Shown piece after piece: positions 1-10,556 of a DNA stretch of 64,000 nt; positions within the stretch are counted from its first letter, which is position 1; the number at the start of each line of letters is the position of its first letter. Source of the stretch: Armigeres subalbatus. Its lineage: Eukaryota > Arthropoda > Insecta > Diptera > Culicidae. The DNA is taken from positions 73,141,203 through 73,205,202 of the forward strand of contig NC_085139.1 in the NCBI RefSeq assembly GCF_024139115.2. The letters are read 5' to 3'. Under the pieces are notes generated by a model. It did not search any database. It was not told where the DNA came from and saw nothing but the letters and a program-made list of their open reading frames with translations. Position numbers and translations under genes: made by a program.

Positions 1-179
1 TTTCTGAAGGGGTGTTGTAAACAACGCAGAAGGAACAAGGAAAACGCAAAGAAACTTTAGAAACGCAGAATTTAAACCCGGAAATGAAAAAAATAGGAGA
101 TCATTTTGTAAACGATTTTTGCAAGCTAAAGTTGAGAAAATTACTGCTCCTTGAAAAGTTAGGTTTTGGACATCAGCTG
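1..179. other. Unrecognised sequence left of the truncated non-LTR element
   Basis: I see no coding or repeat signal here. On the reverse strand this is where the reverse transcriptase of the neighbouring element should continue, but all frames carry stops and no RT motif is present. Confidence 0.4.
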
Positions 180-783
180 AATTCCTGGAAGAGTAGAAGG
201 CGAGAATACGACAATACGGTCGATTCTTGACATTGAATTTAAGGTGATGGATGTATGACCTGGCGTCCGTGGATGTAGTTTCTCCCATACATCGTAAAGT
301 CGCAACTGTTGTACAACCACCCGAAAGGCAGGACTAGTGTTATTACCCGTAGTATCGACTTGTTGTATCGACAGTTGAAGTCACCAGCAAGGATCGTATT
401 CTGGGTGTCATGTCGGAAGTAATATGCGAGTGTGTCATTCAACAGTCTTTCTCTTTCGCTGCGCAGTTGTGTTCCGCTGTGTGCGTAGATGCTAACAAGT
501 GTGGTGTTATTGATTCGAACCGCTACTATTCGACCATCAAGGCTTTTCTCTACATGGGAGAATTTGATGCATTCTTTTAGTGCAATTGCAGTGCCTCTAC
601 GTGCTTGATCTATGTGCTGACGATGTTGTAGCCCTGGATACTGAGTTGTCCGTTTTCAACCTCCTGGATGAAGATAATATCCAAGTCCATGGTACGCGCA
701 AAAGAGCGAAGTGCATTTATTTTAGTCTCGTTTGATATTGTGTTGATGTTTATAGTTGCATGGTTGTAGCTAGTGTTCTCCAT
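180..783 (-). pseudogene. ORF2 endonuclease domain of non-LTR element (frameshifted)
   Basis: The reverse strand from the ATG at 783 reads an AP-endonuclease N-terminus, including INTISNETKINALRSFAR and then DIIFIQEVENGQL, where the E of QEVE is the expected catalytic glutamate. A frameshift near 615 moves the frame; the next pieces read SIYAHSG and then ILAGDFNC (the GDFN motif). A second frameshift near 355 leads to RLYDVWEKLHP and SRIDRIVV, the RID motif of the domain. In a live element this enzyme nicks target DNA to prime reverse transcription. Here at least two frameshifts break it, and the reading is lost beyond the RID block. ORF2 starts 14 bases after the annotated end of ORF1, as expected for a two-ORF LINE. 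Confidence 0.85.
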
Positions 784-796
784 TATTTATATTGAG

Positions 797-1837
797 TCAG
801 TGCAACCGTGTTCGGGTAGATGCCGCATTTTTTTTTGCGTGAGGTCGCCCACGGGTACGCCTGCTGGATGTCGTTGAGTCGTCCGTATCGTAACCGTCGC
901 CACGCTGAGAGTCTTCAGGTCGTGTTTGTTGGAGACGATGTTGCTGATGTTGATTTGTTGATTCAGGTACGAGTGTTGTGGAAGGCATCTTGCTTGATGA
1001 TGGGAACGCCGGCGGGGGCATTAGAATAGCTCTCGGTTCTGTTCTTGATGTAGAAGTGGTTGTGTTGCTGTGAGTTTGCATCTCATTTGCCGGCGGAGCC
1101 GGGTCATTGTTGAGTTGTAATGCCGATGTGTTAGTTGCAGAAGATGATGTTGCTGATATCGATGGTAATGAAGCTGAGCCGCCACTTTTTGGGAGATTGG
1201 ATGTGTGTTTTCTGGGAGGTGCTGGATTCTTCGCAACGTTTGCGTAAGACGGATCTGCTTGGTCAGCTGCCAGTTTCTGGATAAGCAGCTCTTTATTTTG
1301 AATGCAGGATATGCCATTGTGGGTGGACTCACTGCAGTGACGACACGTGGTAATCTGGCCATTGAAAGACAAGCATGTGGTTTCACCGTCAATAGTGACG
1401 AAAGATGGAATGTTTCGTTTAACTATCATTCTTGCCACGCGCACTCCGGAACAAGTATTTATCGTCCCATGATTGGTCACGAATCGACAGTGCATAGCCG
1501 AAGCTTGATAGGAAATCGATAATTACCTGGTCTTGTATGTCCTCGGATAGGTCGTACAATTTAACTCAATCTTTCATCCGGATGCGGATTGGATAGCGCT
1601 TATTGTCGATAACAAGTTCGTGTCTACCATCGTGATTGTCCACAATTCGTTGGGCAATTGAAATTCATTAGTTTTTACAAACACACAGTCAAGGTATTTG
1701 CTACACTGAATGCGTTGTATTTCTTTTCGCTTCAAGCCCAGCTGTTCACCGATGAAATTATGTAGCTCCTCGAAGGATGGTTTTTCGGGTACATTGGCGT
1801 ACTCGATGCGAAAAGTATTCTCGCGACGGTTCATCAC
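797..1837 (-). pseudogene. ORF1 (gag-like RNA-binding protein) of non-LTR element, broken
   Basis: The N-terminal part (1837-1574) starts MMNRRENTFRIEYANVP and includes an RRM-like stretch. The frame then shifts and crosses at least one stop (near 1560) before resuming at 1495-797. That second part contains a single CCHC zinc knuckle, CRHCSESTHNGISC, spaced C-x2-C-x4-H-x4-C, followed by a Ser/Thr/Pro/Gln-rich tail to the stop. In live elements such proteins coat the element RNA. The phrase HELVIDNKRYPIRIRMKD before the break fits the family pattern of mosquito Loa/Loner ORF1 proteins as I remember it. The frameshift and stops make this a pseudogene. Confidence 0.8.
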
Positions 1838-1972
1838 GATGCCAGAGCCGTTTTGAAACGAACACGCGGGCGCGAAATGGATAAACTTCTCGAAGAACTC
1901 GTGAAAAGAAACCGGCTTTGGAGTTTGTATATAAACGCGTCTTCCTCGCTCAGAAGTTGAGCGCTAACTGAC
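1838..1972 (-). promoter_or_regulatory. 5' leader / internal promoter of the non-LTR element
   Basis: On the reverse strand the element seems to begin at about 1972 with GTCAGTTAGCGCTCAAC. This contains TCAGT, the arthropod initiator motif typical of the internal promoters of Jockey-group LINEs. It is followed by about 135 bases to the ORF1 ATG. The exact 5' end is inferred from the initiator, not from a target-site duplication. Confidence 0.45.
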
Positions 1973-2104
1973 ATAAATCTGACAAATCAACTATACCTTC
2001 ATTCTTTAAGGTCAGTTGACGCTCTAGATTGCCATTTCTTCTGATTATTTGGATCTGTTACAGTTTCAGACATCCCATTTCCTACGGATTATTTATAGCC
2101 TTCA

Positions 2105-2205
2105 CAGACTCATGGAATGCGGAACGTTTTTCGGGACACCTGGCAAGGCGGGACAAGTAGGCGTAATCCAGGTCTGTCCCGCATAATCCGTGGCGTCTGG
2201 TTACT
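2105..2205 (-). repeat. GTCCCGC-rich dispersed repeat, copy A
   Basis: Read on the reverse strand this aligns with 14974-15070 on the plus strand. Both begin GTRACCA-ACG, share TACGCGGGACAG-like and TTGTCCCGC blocks in the same order, and end with CCGCATTC. The copies are clearly diverged. The family is unknown to me. Confidence 0.6.
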
Positions 2206-5200
2206 TATTTTTAGTTTTAATAACAAGGTATTCAGTCCGTTGGCCGATCGAAACATTTAGGTTAAGCGTAGATTTGATTACTGTCGATACCTTAAGTTCT
2301 TTCGAGTAATACAATCCTAACAAATCTGGTCAGAGAATGGAGATCTTCGATCGGAATGAATTCCTTCTATTCAGCCAACCGCATATAGATGTATTCTTGC
2401 CGTAATCAAGTTTGGTATGTTTTTGTTTTAACCTGAAAGTGAAATTAAGAATCCAAAAGCCTTCTATTGATTGCATCTTATGAACCGATGATACTTAAGA
2501 AGTATTCCTGTCTGTATGCAACTGAAAATATGTTTTCAACATCTGGGTGTCGTTATGTAGTTCAGCAGTTTCAAATGAGACCAGGATTGTTGGAATCAGG
2601 GACAAATTCTTCCGAATTTTTCAATCATATGCTTCAAATTTTTCTTTTCCAATTTTACGATCCTTAAGAAACTTTCCCAAACTTACTTTAGAAGTACTTT
2701 CGAATTTCATTTCACTTACTCGTATTCTTTTTCGAAAACTTAATGTAAATTACCCAAAAGTACTTGCCAAGAATTTCCTAATTGGCACAATAATAATGGT
2801 GTGCTGGTAATGAAAAGCTATCTCATTGTTCGCTCCCCATTTCCGGTTGCATTCACTCAAACGCTCTAACAGCAAACTAGCACTCCCCCGCAACAACCTG
2901 TAGGTTTCCATTTCATAATAACAAGCCCTACTACTATGTATGGGCATCAACATCATTCCCATCAAGCGAATAACTGCTACTGCTGTTGCTTCAAATGTTT
3001 CAACTGCAACTCCCTTGTTCTTCCTTCTTGCTACCGAGCTCCATATAGTTTAAACAAAGCCAATTTGTGGAGCGACTCGTTGATCCCGTGGGCTCCCTCA
3101 TCCTTCCCCTCGCAATCTGGTTTCAAGTGAAATGTTTACGTGTCTCAAAGTCGAATGAGTATACTTTCGATGTGGGTGTGCGCGTGTGTGTGTTTGTGTC
3201 TGGCAAGTGTGCACGGAAGAAATCACAACAAGACGGGCAGAAATCTCATATTAGAATGTTCCTACAGCACCGCCCGTGCCTCGGGAGGCCTCGTCTCGTC
3301 AGATTGTAGCAAACCTAATACATAGTGCAGTGAGTTTTTCCTGCATGTAGGAGTGAATGGTCTACAATGCGCAGTAACGTACGATTCGAAAGCCATTTCA
3401 TGGGTTCTTAGGAATTCAATTCTTGGTTTCACCAGAAATGGCTTTCGGAAATTGAATGCCAACCATGGTTTCACTCCAATCATTAATATGTCAAAATCCT
3501 TCCCAGAAATCTATCTGGGATATAAGTTTTCCGGGATAAATTCATCAGAATTTCACACAGAAGCTCATCGTATTCCCACTCGAGAAGTTACGCGATCTGA
3601 ACGTACAAGTTCCACAGAAATCATATCACAGATTTCATGATGTCCGTCACAGAGGTTTGAAAGAATCTATTTCTGGAATTAACTAGAATCCACTACACGG
3701 GTTAATCAGAATCCCATTCATGAACTCAACTTATGTTTCAACAGAAATCAATCAAGAAAACTCTACCGTTGTACATTTTCTTGAATTGAATTCTCACGCC
3801 AGTTTTCCCACTCATCTACTTATAAGAGTTTTTTATCGTCATTGTCGGAAGTTTATTTTAGGATTCCCACTTAATTGTTCATTAAATTAGTTCATTGCTC
3901 CACTGTATCTCTTCAAAACATCAAAATTTCGTCAAACCAAAACCTAATCATTGGTGAAAATTTATTGGAACGACATGTTTATTAAATTTCTACATTATCA
4001 AAACTTTATTAACGAATTTATTAAATTTGTACTCAAGAGTTGAAAAGAATCAGACGTCATTAAAAAATCTGAAATGTGCGTATCGATCTATTCCTCCGCA
4101 CATTTGAGCATATATAATGTCGGCTTTAGACTCGTATACATGGTGGAAAATTGGGCATGAGTATCATAGAGTTTGGCAGTGATTGTGCAGAACCTCTTCC
4201 TTCTTCGTTTTCTCCGTTCGGCCGATACGGCCGGGAATTCCAGGCAGAGCCGGTTCAAAAGGCGAAAAAACTTTTCCAATATTTATACTAATTTTATTGG
4301 CAGGAAACACGTGCTCGACCGCAGCACTATGTAGATATCCCTGCAGGGTGAAGGGTGAAGGGTGGAGGAATTAGAAAGGATCACTCGGAAGGAAACTCGG
4401 TCAAATGTGGTTCGATTGTGCATGCTCGGAATGGGGTTATGAGTCGAACTTTGGGTGTGAAGCTTTCATTCGTGCCTTGTTATGTGGTCCGGGAGAGTGT
4501 TGTTTAACGAGTTTATCCGTTTATTGGACAGAAATTGATTCGAAAATTTTAAAACACCACTTTAGAGACTGTTCAGATTTCAAATCCATGTCACAGTCTC
4601 CATTCAGGAAAAAGCACTTATGGCTGAAAGCAAAGGTATGTCTATAGGATTCCATTACATTTTACTGAAATGCTTGTCAGTCGAAAAAAAGCATCCGATC
4701 GAAAAAATATAATCAGAAGTAGATTATTGAAATTTGTAAGTTCCCTAAATTCCCTTCCTGTACTACTGTATTATTGTATTTCCTAACCTCGACCAAACCG
4801 CGAGTCTTTAGGTTCTCCAAAACTAACATTATTGTATAACATTAATCTATGAAAAACTCTATTTAAAAAAACATGATTTCGCCTCCGTAAAAAAATAAAC
4901 AATCGATTAAAAAAATAGTAGTAGATTATAAAGTAAAGATGCTGACGTTGGAACAATTCATTACCTAGTATTCGTCTATTCGGCGAAAGATGTATCAGAT
5001 TAGAATCAGGATGAGAAATTTATATTCAATTTGCTAAAAATATCAAAGTTTGTAAACGTCAATCTCTCGTCAGAATTTGGACATCGGCGACTTCATCTCG
5101 GTGAGATTGCAGAACAGAAGGAGTTTCCGAAGGCACTCGTCGCGATACCCATCGGAGTTTTTTTTTTACCTTTTTTGATGTTGATACACATATAACGATT

Positions 5201-5443
5201 AATTTCTCCACAATATTCTTTACTCCTCTGGGAAATAGGGTTAGTGCTTCTGAACTCCATCTAATAGCTCTGATATTCATTCCACGAAAAACAAAGCAAT
5301 TAAAAGAATTTGATTTGTTTCTAATTTTTGTGATTTTTTTCAACCACTGAACACAACCACTTGTACCATTTCTAATTTGAACGATGTACAAACGAACAGT
5401 GTTCATATTAAAAACGGTCATATTACCGGGTGTCCACGGTAGT
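2206..5443. other. No recognisable gene; AT-rich, one GT microsatellite
   Basis: All frames contain only short open stretches with no recognisable domain. A (GT)n-rich run lies at about 3172-3210. Around 3400-3770 there is a loose recurrence of CAGAAATC/CAGAATCC phrases, possibly a very old minisatellite. Nothing else stands out. Confidence 0.5.
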
Positions 5444-5895
5444 TGGAAAAGTTTCTCAAATTATGAGAAGTAAAGATAAGAAATTAAAGGTGAGTAGTGG
5501 AATATGCATAGTGTGAAATGAAGAATGATCAATTTCTCATTTCAAATCTCTTTAGAAATAGAAAGCGAGATGTCGGAAATGGCAAATGAAGTGTAAGCAG
5601 TAAAATGTGAAGTGAGAAGTAAAAGTTAAGTAAAGAAAAGTAAGTAGTAAGAAGACGTCAGTAGTGAGGACTGAGAGGTGGTATAATAAATGAAAATCGA
5701 GAGCGAGAAGTTAGAAGGGAGAAATAAGAGAAATAAGAAGATAAGAAGTTGGAAACGGTAAATTAAAAATAAGAGGTAAATAGCGACAAGTGAGTTGTGA
5801 ATAATGAGACATATAACAAAAATATGAAGTGAGAAATGAGGTGAGTATTCGGAATTGAAAACAGTGGAATAAGAAGTCAGAAAAAGAATTCATAT
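5444..5895 (+). repeat. Degenerate purine-rich tandem repeat (AGAAGTGAG-like)
   Basis: About 450 bases are dominated by A and G on the plus strand, with recurring GAAGTGAG, AGAAGTAAG and GAGAAATAAG words and no fixed period. This looks like an old, eroded microsatellite. The same words in inverse complement reappear at 6641-6815. Confidence 0.65.
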
Positions 5896-5905
5896 GTAAA
5901 AAATT

Positions 5906-6128
5906 AATCTTTCATTCCTTTGTCCTTCTCCTTCTTCACTATTTTTTCTTCCATTCTTTTTTTTTCCTTATTACATCTTCATTTTTCCTTCTTCCTTGTT
6001 CATTATGTTTTTCTTCTTTCTTCAGGTTTTTTTAAATCATTTTTTCATTTCCTCCTTCTTATTTTTCTCTTATTTTCTTTTTCTTCGTTCTTCCTGTTTT
6101 TTCGTCCTTCTTTTTTTCCATTTAAATC
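5906..6128 (+). repeat. Polypyrimidine tract (CTTCTT/TTTTCC low complexity)
   Basis: Over 200 bases of almost pure C and T on the plus strand directly follow the purine-rich block. The open frame through it (phenylalanine, serine and leucine) is compositional and not a gene. Confidence 0.75.
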
Positions 6129-6640
6129 ATTTTCCACCAGTAACTTTTCAAGTCTAGCTGTTACCGACGCAACAATCACAACAGAAATCAGATCCCAAAC
6201 GAACGACGCTGCCGCGTGCCGATGTACCCAAAACAATGAAAATGATTCATTCGATTTAGTCTAAAGACGACTGTCCGTTGATTAAGACCGAAAAATTCCC
6301 TGACATCCAGTAAGGAAAAACTGACTTCCACTCTTCTGCAGCATAGACTTTCTGAGCAAAGTATACTAGCGGGAAGATTAGGACGGAAAGTATTTCCACA
6401 CGGTAGTTCAGTCTCGAGTAGATGAAACTCTCTTCTTGGTTCCATCGCATAGGCTTTCAGTGCAAGGCAACTAGCAAGGATCGAGAATCCCGAGTGAAAT
6501 CTATTAGAGTTGGTCCGCTTCGACACAAGTCTTTTGCTAATATCCCGTTGCGCGTGGAGAAAAGTCTCGTTCAGCCTGGACCTTCGCACAGGGAGGCAAT
6601 TCGCGCGCGTAGCACTAGCTTTTCGCCTATTTCTTCTCAC
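6129..6640. other. Spacer between opposed low-complexity blocks; no recognised gene
   Basis: The base composition is ordinary. A reverse-strand open frame of 158 codons spans 6188-6664, but it has no recognisable domain and runs into the flanking low-complexity DNA. I do not call it a gene. Confidence 0.4.
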
Positions 6641-6815
6641 TTCCCAATTATCATCTCTCATCACTCGCCTCTTATGCTTCTTCTTATGTCTTACTTTTTA
6701 TTCCTAGCCTTTTACATCTAATGTATCACATCTCACTCCTCTTAACTGACTTCTTACTATTTATGTATTTATAACCTTCTTATTACTTACTACTTACTTG
6801 GAATTTCTCATTTCT
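6641..6815 (-). repeat. Inverse-complement arm of the AGAAGTGAG-like repeat
   Basis: The plus strand shows CTTCTTATG, CTTACT, TCTCATCACTC and TTACTTACTACTTACTTGG. These are complements of the words in 5444-5895, so the two blocks face each other across 6129-6640. Confidence 0.55.
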
Positions 6816-7293
6816 CACTATAACCCGGACTCAGGTCGAAGGTCCTACCCCAGGAAGTACTCCATAGGATATTTTCCGGCAGTGGAATTATTTTCCTCGG
6901 CCATAATTTACGACCGCACTGCATCTCGCGTTATTGGACCCGGTGCTATACCGTATTCCGGCATTTCGACTGTCCATCGGACGTCAATGCAGGTGTTCAC
7001 AAGAGGATCGGATAATTCGTCGGAAAGCTCATCCAATCATTATTTTGCTTCAATCGTAGCCGGATCAGCCCTGACCAGGTCCGACATAGCATCTTCGATC
7101 CCCTTCAACAACAGATAATCAGATGACAATATAACGCGAGTGTTTAAGGTCTGAGGGAAGTGTTTTCGTTAAAAAAAAGCACGTGGTAGACCTCTTTGAG
7201 AGAGAAAATCACACGTGAAATACAAAAGACAAAAAAGACAATAAGACAAATAAAACAAATAAGGCGAATAAATTAAATAATTATTTCCTGATA
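6816..7293. other. No recognised gene; AAATAAG-like simple repeat at right end
   Basis: An open frame of 106 codons (6798-7118) has no recognisable domain. From about 7220 to 7290 the sequence is A-rich with recurring ACAAATAA/GCGAATAA words. Nothing else was identified. Confidence 0.4.
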
Positions 7294-7457
7294 CAATCAA
7301 ACCTCCATGAGTCGATATTTAAGGGATCTTCGACTCATGGAAATATCGAGATGTGGAATGAAAAATCCTTGGGAAGTTGTTTGAAGGGACCTTCACAGTA
7401 ACCCAGAAAATATGGCATAAACGAGTCATAGAACATCGACTCATAAAGGTTAAACTG
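7294..7457. mobile_element. Short MITE with pogo-like termini and TA duplication
   Basis: The left end reads CAATCAAACCTCCATGAGTC. The right end, reverse complemented, reads CAGTTTAACCTTTATGAGTC. The two ends form an imperfect inverted repeat of about 23 bases with TA dinucleotides on both outer sides (7292-7293 and 7458-7459). CAGTNAAACCTC-type termini and TA duplication are typical of pogo/Tc1-mariner MITEs. There is no coding capacity in 164 bases. The family name is unknown. Confidence 0.6.
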
Positions 7458-7462
7458 TAATC

Positions 7463-7997
7463 CTCCAGCTATACGTCCAGGAATACTTCCGGATATTCGT
7501 CCAGGTATTCGTCCAGATATTCTTCCAGGAATGCCTTCGAATATTCATTCAGGAATTTATCCGGATATTGCTCCAGGAATTGCAACGAATATTCCTCCGA
7601 ATATTCCTTCGGATATTCTTCCAGGATTTCGTCCGAATACTCGTCCTAGAATTACTTCTGATATGCTTCCAGGAAATCGTTCGAATATTCCTCCAGGAGT
7701 CCCTTTGGATATTTCTCCTGGTATTCTAACGTTTGTCCCTCCAGGAGTTCTACCGGATATTCCTCCAGGGGTTCCTTCGAATATTCTCCAGGAATTCGTC
7801 GAATATTCTCCAAATATTTTTCCGGGTATTTCTTCCGGAATTCGTCCAGATATTGATCCAAGAATTCATGCGAATATTTCTCCAGGAGCTCCTCTTGATA
7901 TTTCCCCAGAAATTGCTTTGGATATTCCTACAGGAATTGGTCAGGATATTCCCTCGGATATTCGTCCAGGAATTCTTCTGGAAGAGTTCGTAGATTA
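7463..7997 (+). repeat. 24-bp minisatellite array (CCAGGAATTC / GATATTC units)
   Basis: The unit is about 24 bases, alternating a CCAGGAATTC-type half with a GGATATTCCTC-type half. It is heavily diverged by substitution while the period is held. Because 24 is a multiple of three, one frame stays open for 155 codons and reads a PGIPPDI-like eight-residue repeat. I regard this as a by-product of the period and not a gene. Confidence 0.8.
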
Positions 7998-8034
7998 ATA
8001 TCCAGTGGAATTCATGGTGGAATACCAAAAACAT

Positions 8035-8215
8035 TTATGGAGGAACATCCAGAGGAATTTCTGGAGGAATGTCCGGAGCAATATCCAAAGGAATTCCTGG
8101 AAGATCATTAGGAGGAATTCCTGGAGTTAAATCCGGATGAATTCCAGGAGGAATATCTGGACGAATTCCTGGTGAAATATACGGAGGAACTACTGGAGGA
8201 ATATTCGGTAGATTA
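8035..8215 (-). repeat. 24-bp minisatellite, inverted relative to the preceding block
   Basis: The same unit as 7463-7997 appears in opposite orientation, seen as GGAATTCCTGGAG and GGAATATCTGGACG on the plus strand. The switch occurs across 7998-8034. It gives a head-to-head arrangement. Confidence 0.75.
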
Positions 8216-8418
8216 CTTGGAGTAAATAGCCGGATTCTTGTTACGCTGGGATATGGATACTCTGAGGTAGTGCGTAACAGTGTAAATCCGGTCATATCGC
8301 CAGGCTCGGTACAACACTAAAGCTAACAATATGTAACGTTGTGTGAATTTTTCGGAATAATTTATTGGATTTGCTTAAAGCTTTAGACGTTTTTATCTTT
8401 TTAAGCAAAATCATTTGT

Positions 8419-8683
8419 AAATGGTCGCGGTTCTACCAAAACGCACCAAGCGGCTTTTTGACTGGCTTGTGATATTTTGTTCGTACAAGGAAAACGGGAA
8501 TCATTTCATATCAATTCATTCATTTATTTGTTGTAGGATATTCTCAGTTATGGGGTTGAGGGATATCCAATGCGATTCATTATGTGGATTCATGATCAAC
8601 TAAATCTGCCAAACGATAACTTGAATAGAAAAATGAGTAATTTTTTTGGCGCTTGGTGCGATTTGGTCGAACCCCGACCAAAT
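8419..8683. mobile_element. 265-bp MITE-like hairpin element
   Basis: The left arm 8419-8454 contains GGTTCTACCAAAACGCACCA. The right arm 8648-8683, reverse complemented, contains GGTTCGACCAAATCGCACCA. The arms are about 36 bases with a few mismatches. There is no coding capacity between them. The element is itself flanked by a 25-base direct repeat (8379-8404 and 8722-8746) beginning AGCTTTRGACGTTTTTATC, far longer than a normal target duplication. Confidence 0.6.
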
Positions 8684-9040
8684 ATATTATGAAATTCGAT
8701 TATTATTTTTAATTAATTAATAGCTTTGACGTTTTTATCCTTTTAACGTACGTCGCAAATTATCGTACGTTGAACCGAACCCAAACCGAGAATTAGTAGC
8801 TTTCTTTTAGTCCTCGCCCGGTGAATCGGAAAGGTACGTGAAGCCGGGTCGTAAGGGAAAGTGGGCTACTAGTTCAAGGGAACGGTTATTCCGGACGCTC
8901 TCGACGATTTCAAATCGGAATTCTTCCGTCCAGCCGCCACTCCCTCCGCATCTTTAGCTCGGCCATTTTGACACAAGCTCACGCCGCCATCGTGTGTAGC
9001 ATCGAACGCCCACTGGCAAGCCGCCGGTACCACGACGCCA
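8684..9040. other. No recognised gene; GC-richer right half
   Basis: After the direct repeat the sequence becomes GC-richer from about 8810. I looked for an LTR or promoter here and cannot support one. Confidence 0.35.
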
Positions 9041-9200
9041 TCGCGACAACTGCGTCTTCGGCACACCGCCGGAAGAATCTTCGTCCGGAAGAACCGTCGT
9101 TTTCGGCACCCCGCCGGAAAAGCCTACGTTTTCGGCACCCGCCGGAAAGTCTGCAGCGTTTGGCACTCCTCCGGTCTTCCGTCTTCGGCACCCGCCAGAA
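9041..9200 (+). repeat. Short GC-rich minisatellite (TTCGGCACCCCGCCGGAA units)
   Basis: About five diverged units of 30-36 bases recur, each with a TTCGGCACC core followed by CGCCGGAA. Open frames on both strands through it are compositional. No domain was recognised. Confidence 0.6.
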
Positions 9201-9456
9201 CCCGTCATCGCTACCAAAAATCCTGCGCAGTTACGTGGAAACTTATACAGTCATGGCCATGAAATTGTTTCCCCCTAGCTAGTACAGAAATTCCGTCCAA
9301 CCCGAATGAAGTGGTAGACTAATAAAATTGTTGAACTTGAAGCTCTGAGAGTCAATTGATTTTGTTTCGGCAGTTCCGTGGGAATCTGCAGTTCTCTTTT
9401 ACGTTTCCGTTATTCCGTTGGTAGATTGCACCTCATACTTCTATTCCTCTATTGGT

Positions 9457-9808
9457 ATTGCGTGATGGTCGGAAGAGTATAGAACAACTATAATTTGCTT
9501 TTAGATGACCCACCTTTTCGGTGAAGTCAATGAAGTAAATTATAAAAGAGTAACTCAATCTCAGGCTGGTTTCGAAGCCGACGACATGAATCTCCAAGTT
9601 CTAGAGCGCTGATTAGTTAGAAAAGAAGCGGATACGAATTTGGTGAATCTGCTGAACCCTCTGACTGATTAGATCTCTGTTTAAAGGTGAGATTCCGAAA
9701 TGCCAACGCAATGAAATCAGATTTTCGTACAAAAAGAATTCGGAACTCATAAGAAAATGCAAAAATATGCTTAAGCTTCAGTACCGATGCATGGTCAATT
9801 TTCTATTA
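9457..9808 (+). repeat. Dispersed repeat, copy A (pair of 36603-36975)
   Basis: The copy runs from GTGATGGTCGGAA through TATAATTTGCTTTTAGATGA and ACGCAATGAAATCAGAT to TCAGTACCGATGCATGGTC. The same landmarks occur in the same order on the reverse strand at 36603-36975, so these are two copies of one element in opposite orientation. No coding frame survives. The class is unknown. Confidence 0.75.
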
Positions 9809-9914
9809 TCCTATTTATTGTTGAAGCAGATACTGATTGATGGGCCTTTGAGAGTTGGTATAAGACATTTCTCGAAGGATATAAACAGTGGTACCGTAAT
9901 CTAAAGAGTACCGT

Positions 9915-10340
9915 AATCTAAATATCCGAAGGAATATTTCTGGATGAATATGCGGATTAATTCCTGGAGGAATAGCCGGAGGAATTCTGGTAGAAATATC
10001 CGGAGGAATTCCTGGAGGAATATCCTAAGGAATTTTTGGAGAAATATCCGGACAAATTCCTGGAGGAATATTCGGATGAATTTCTTGAAGAATATCCGAA
10101 GGAATTCCTGAAGGTAAAATTTCTTGAGGAATATCTGGACGAACTCCTAAATGAATATCCGGACGAATTCCAGCAGGGGTATCCGGAAAAAATTGTGGAG
10201 GAATATCCGGAGAAATACCTGGATGAATACCAAGGTGAATTCCTGGAGGAATATTCGGACGAATTGCTGGGAAAATATCGGAAAGAATTCATGGATGAAT
10301 ATCCTGTCGAATTCCTGGAGGAATATTCGGATCTTATTTG
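9915..10340 (-). repeat. 24-bp minisatellite array, third block
   Basis: The unit is the same as at 7463-8215 and the orientation matches 8035-8215 (GAGGAATATCCGGA and GAATTCCTGGAG on the plus strand). The plus frame reads a repeating EFLEEYPD-like octapeptide for 104 codons and the minus frame reads serine/tyrosine-rich repeats. I treat neither as coding. Confidence 0.75.
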
Positions 10341-10386
10341 TCTTATTTAGTTATATGACAAGCCTCCCGGAAATCAAAACTAATTG

Positions 10387-10556
10387 AATCATTTGTTTGA
10401 GAAACTGCATATATCCATTTCACACAATTTCGAGAAAACAAAACAAAACTATGTTTGAGTATATTGGCACCGAATCTTTCGATTTATTTGATACAGATCA
10501 ATAGTTTTTAGCAAAACTCAACACATTGGGGCACTTTCAGTGCGAATACTGTAAGC
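10387..10556 (-). repeat. Left part of a repeat copy split by the hAT element
   Basis: On the reverse strand this matches 12315-12485 of the neighbouring foldback element, sharing AAAACTATTGATCTGTATC, GTTTTCTCGAAAT and GCAGTTTCTCAAACAAATG in order. Its continuation lies at 12067-12118, on the far side of the inserted hAT element. Confidence 0.75.

Larger units (their letters stand above)
180..1972 (-). mobile_element. Non-LTR retrotransposon (Loa/Loner-like), 5' end present, RT region missing
   Basis: Reading the reverse strand, the order is 5' leader, ORF1 with a zinc knuckle, then the start of ORF2 with an AP-type endonuclease. This is the architecture of Jockey/Loa/I-group LINEs in insects. 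Similarity stops near position 180, before any reverse transcriptase. LINE copies usually lose their 5' end, so a copy keeping its 5' end and losing its 3' part is odd. A later insertion or deletion is the likely cause. Both ORFs carry frameshifts and stops, so the copy is dead. The clade assignment is from remembered family resemblance and is tentative. Confidence 0.8.

Noticed and set aside
5920..6264. Phenylalanine/serine-rich open frame
   Set aside because: Runs through a polypyrimidine tract. Composition explains it.
6188..6664. 158-codon reverse-strand gene
   Set aside because: No recognisable domain, extends into low-complexity DNA, and no splice or start support.
8800..9350. Possible solo LTR
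   Set aside because: An AATAAA-like signal and GC-rich promoter-like DNA suggested one, but no TG...CA ends, duplicated target or second LTR could be found.
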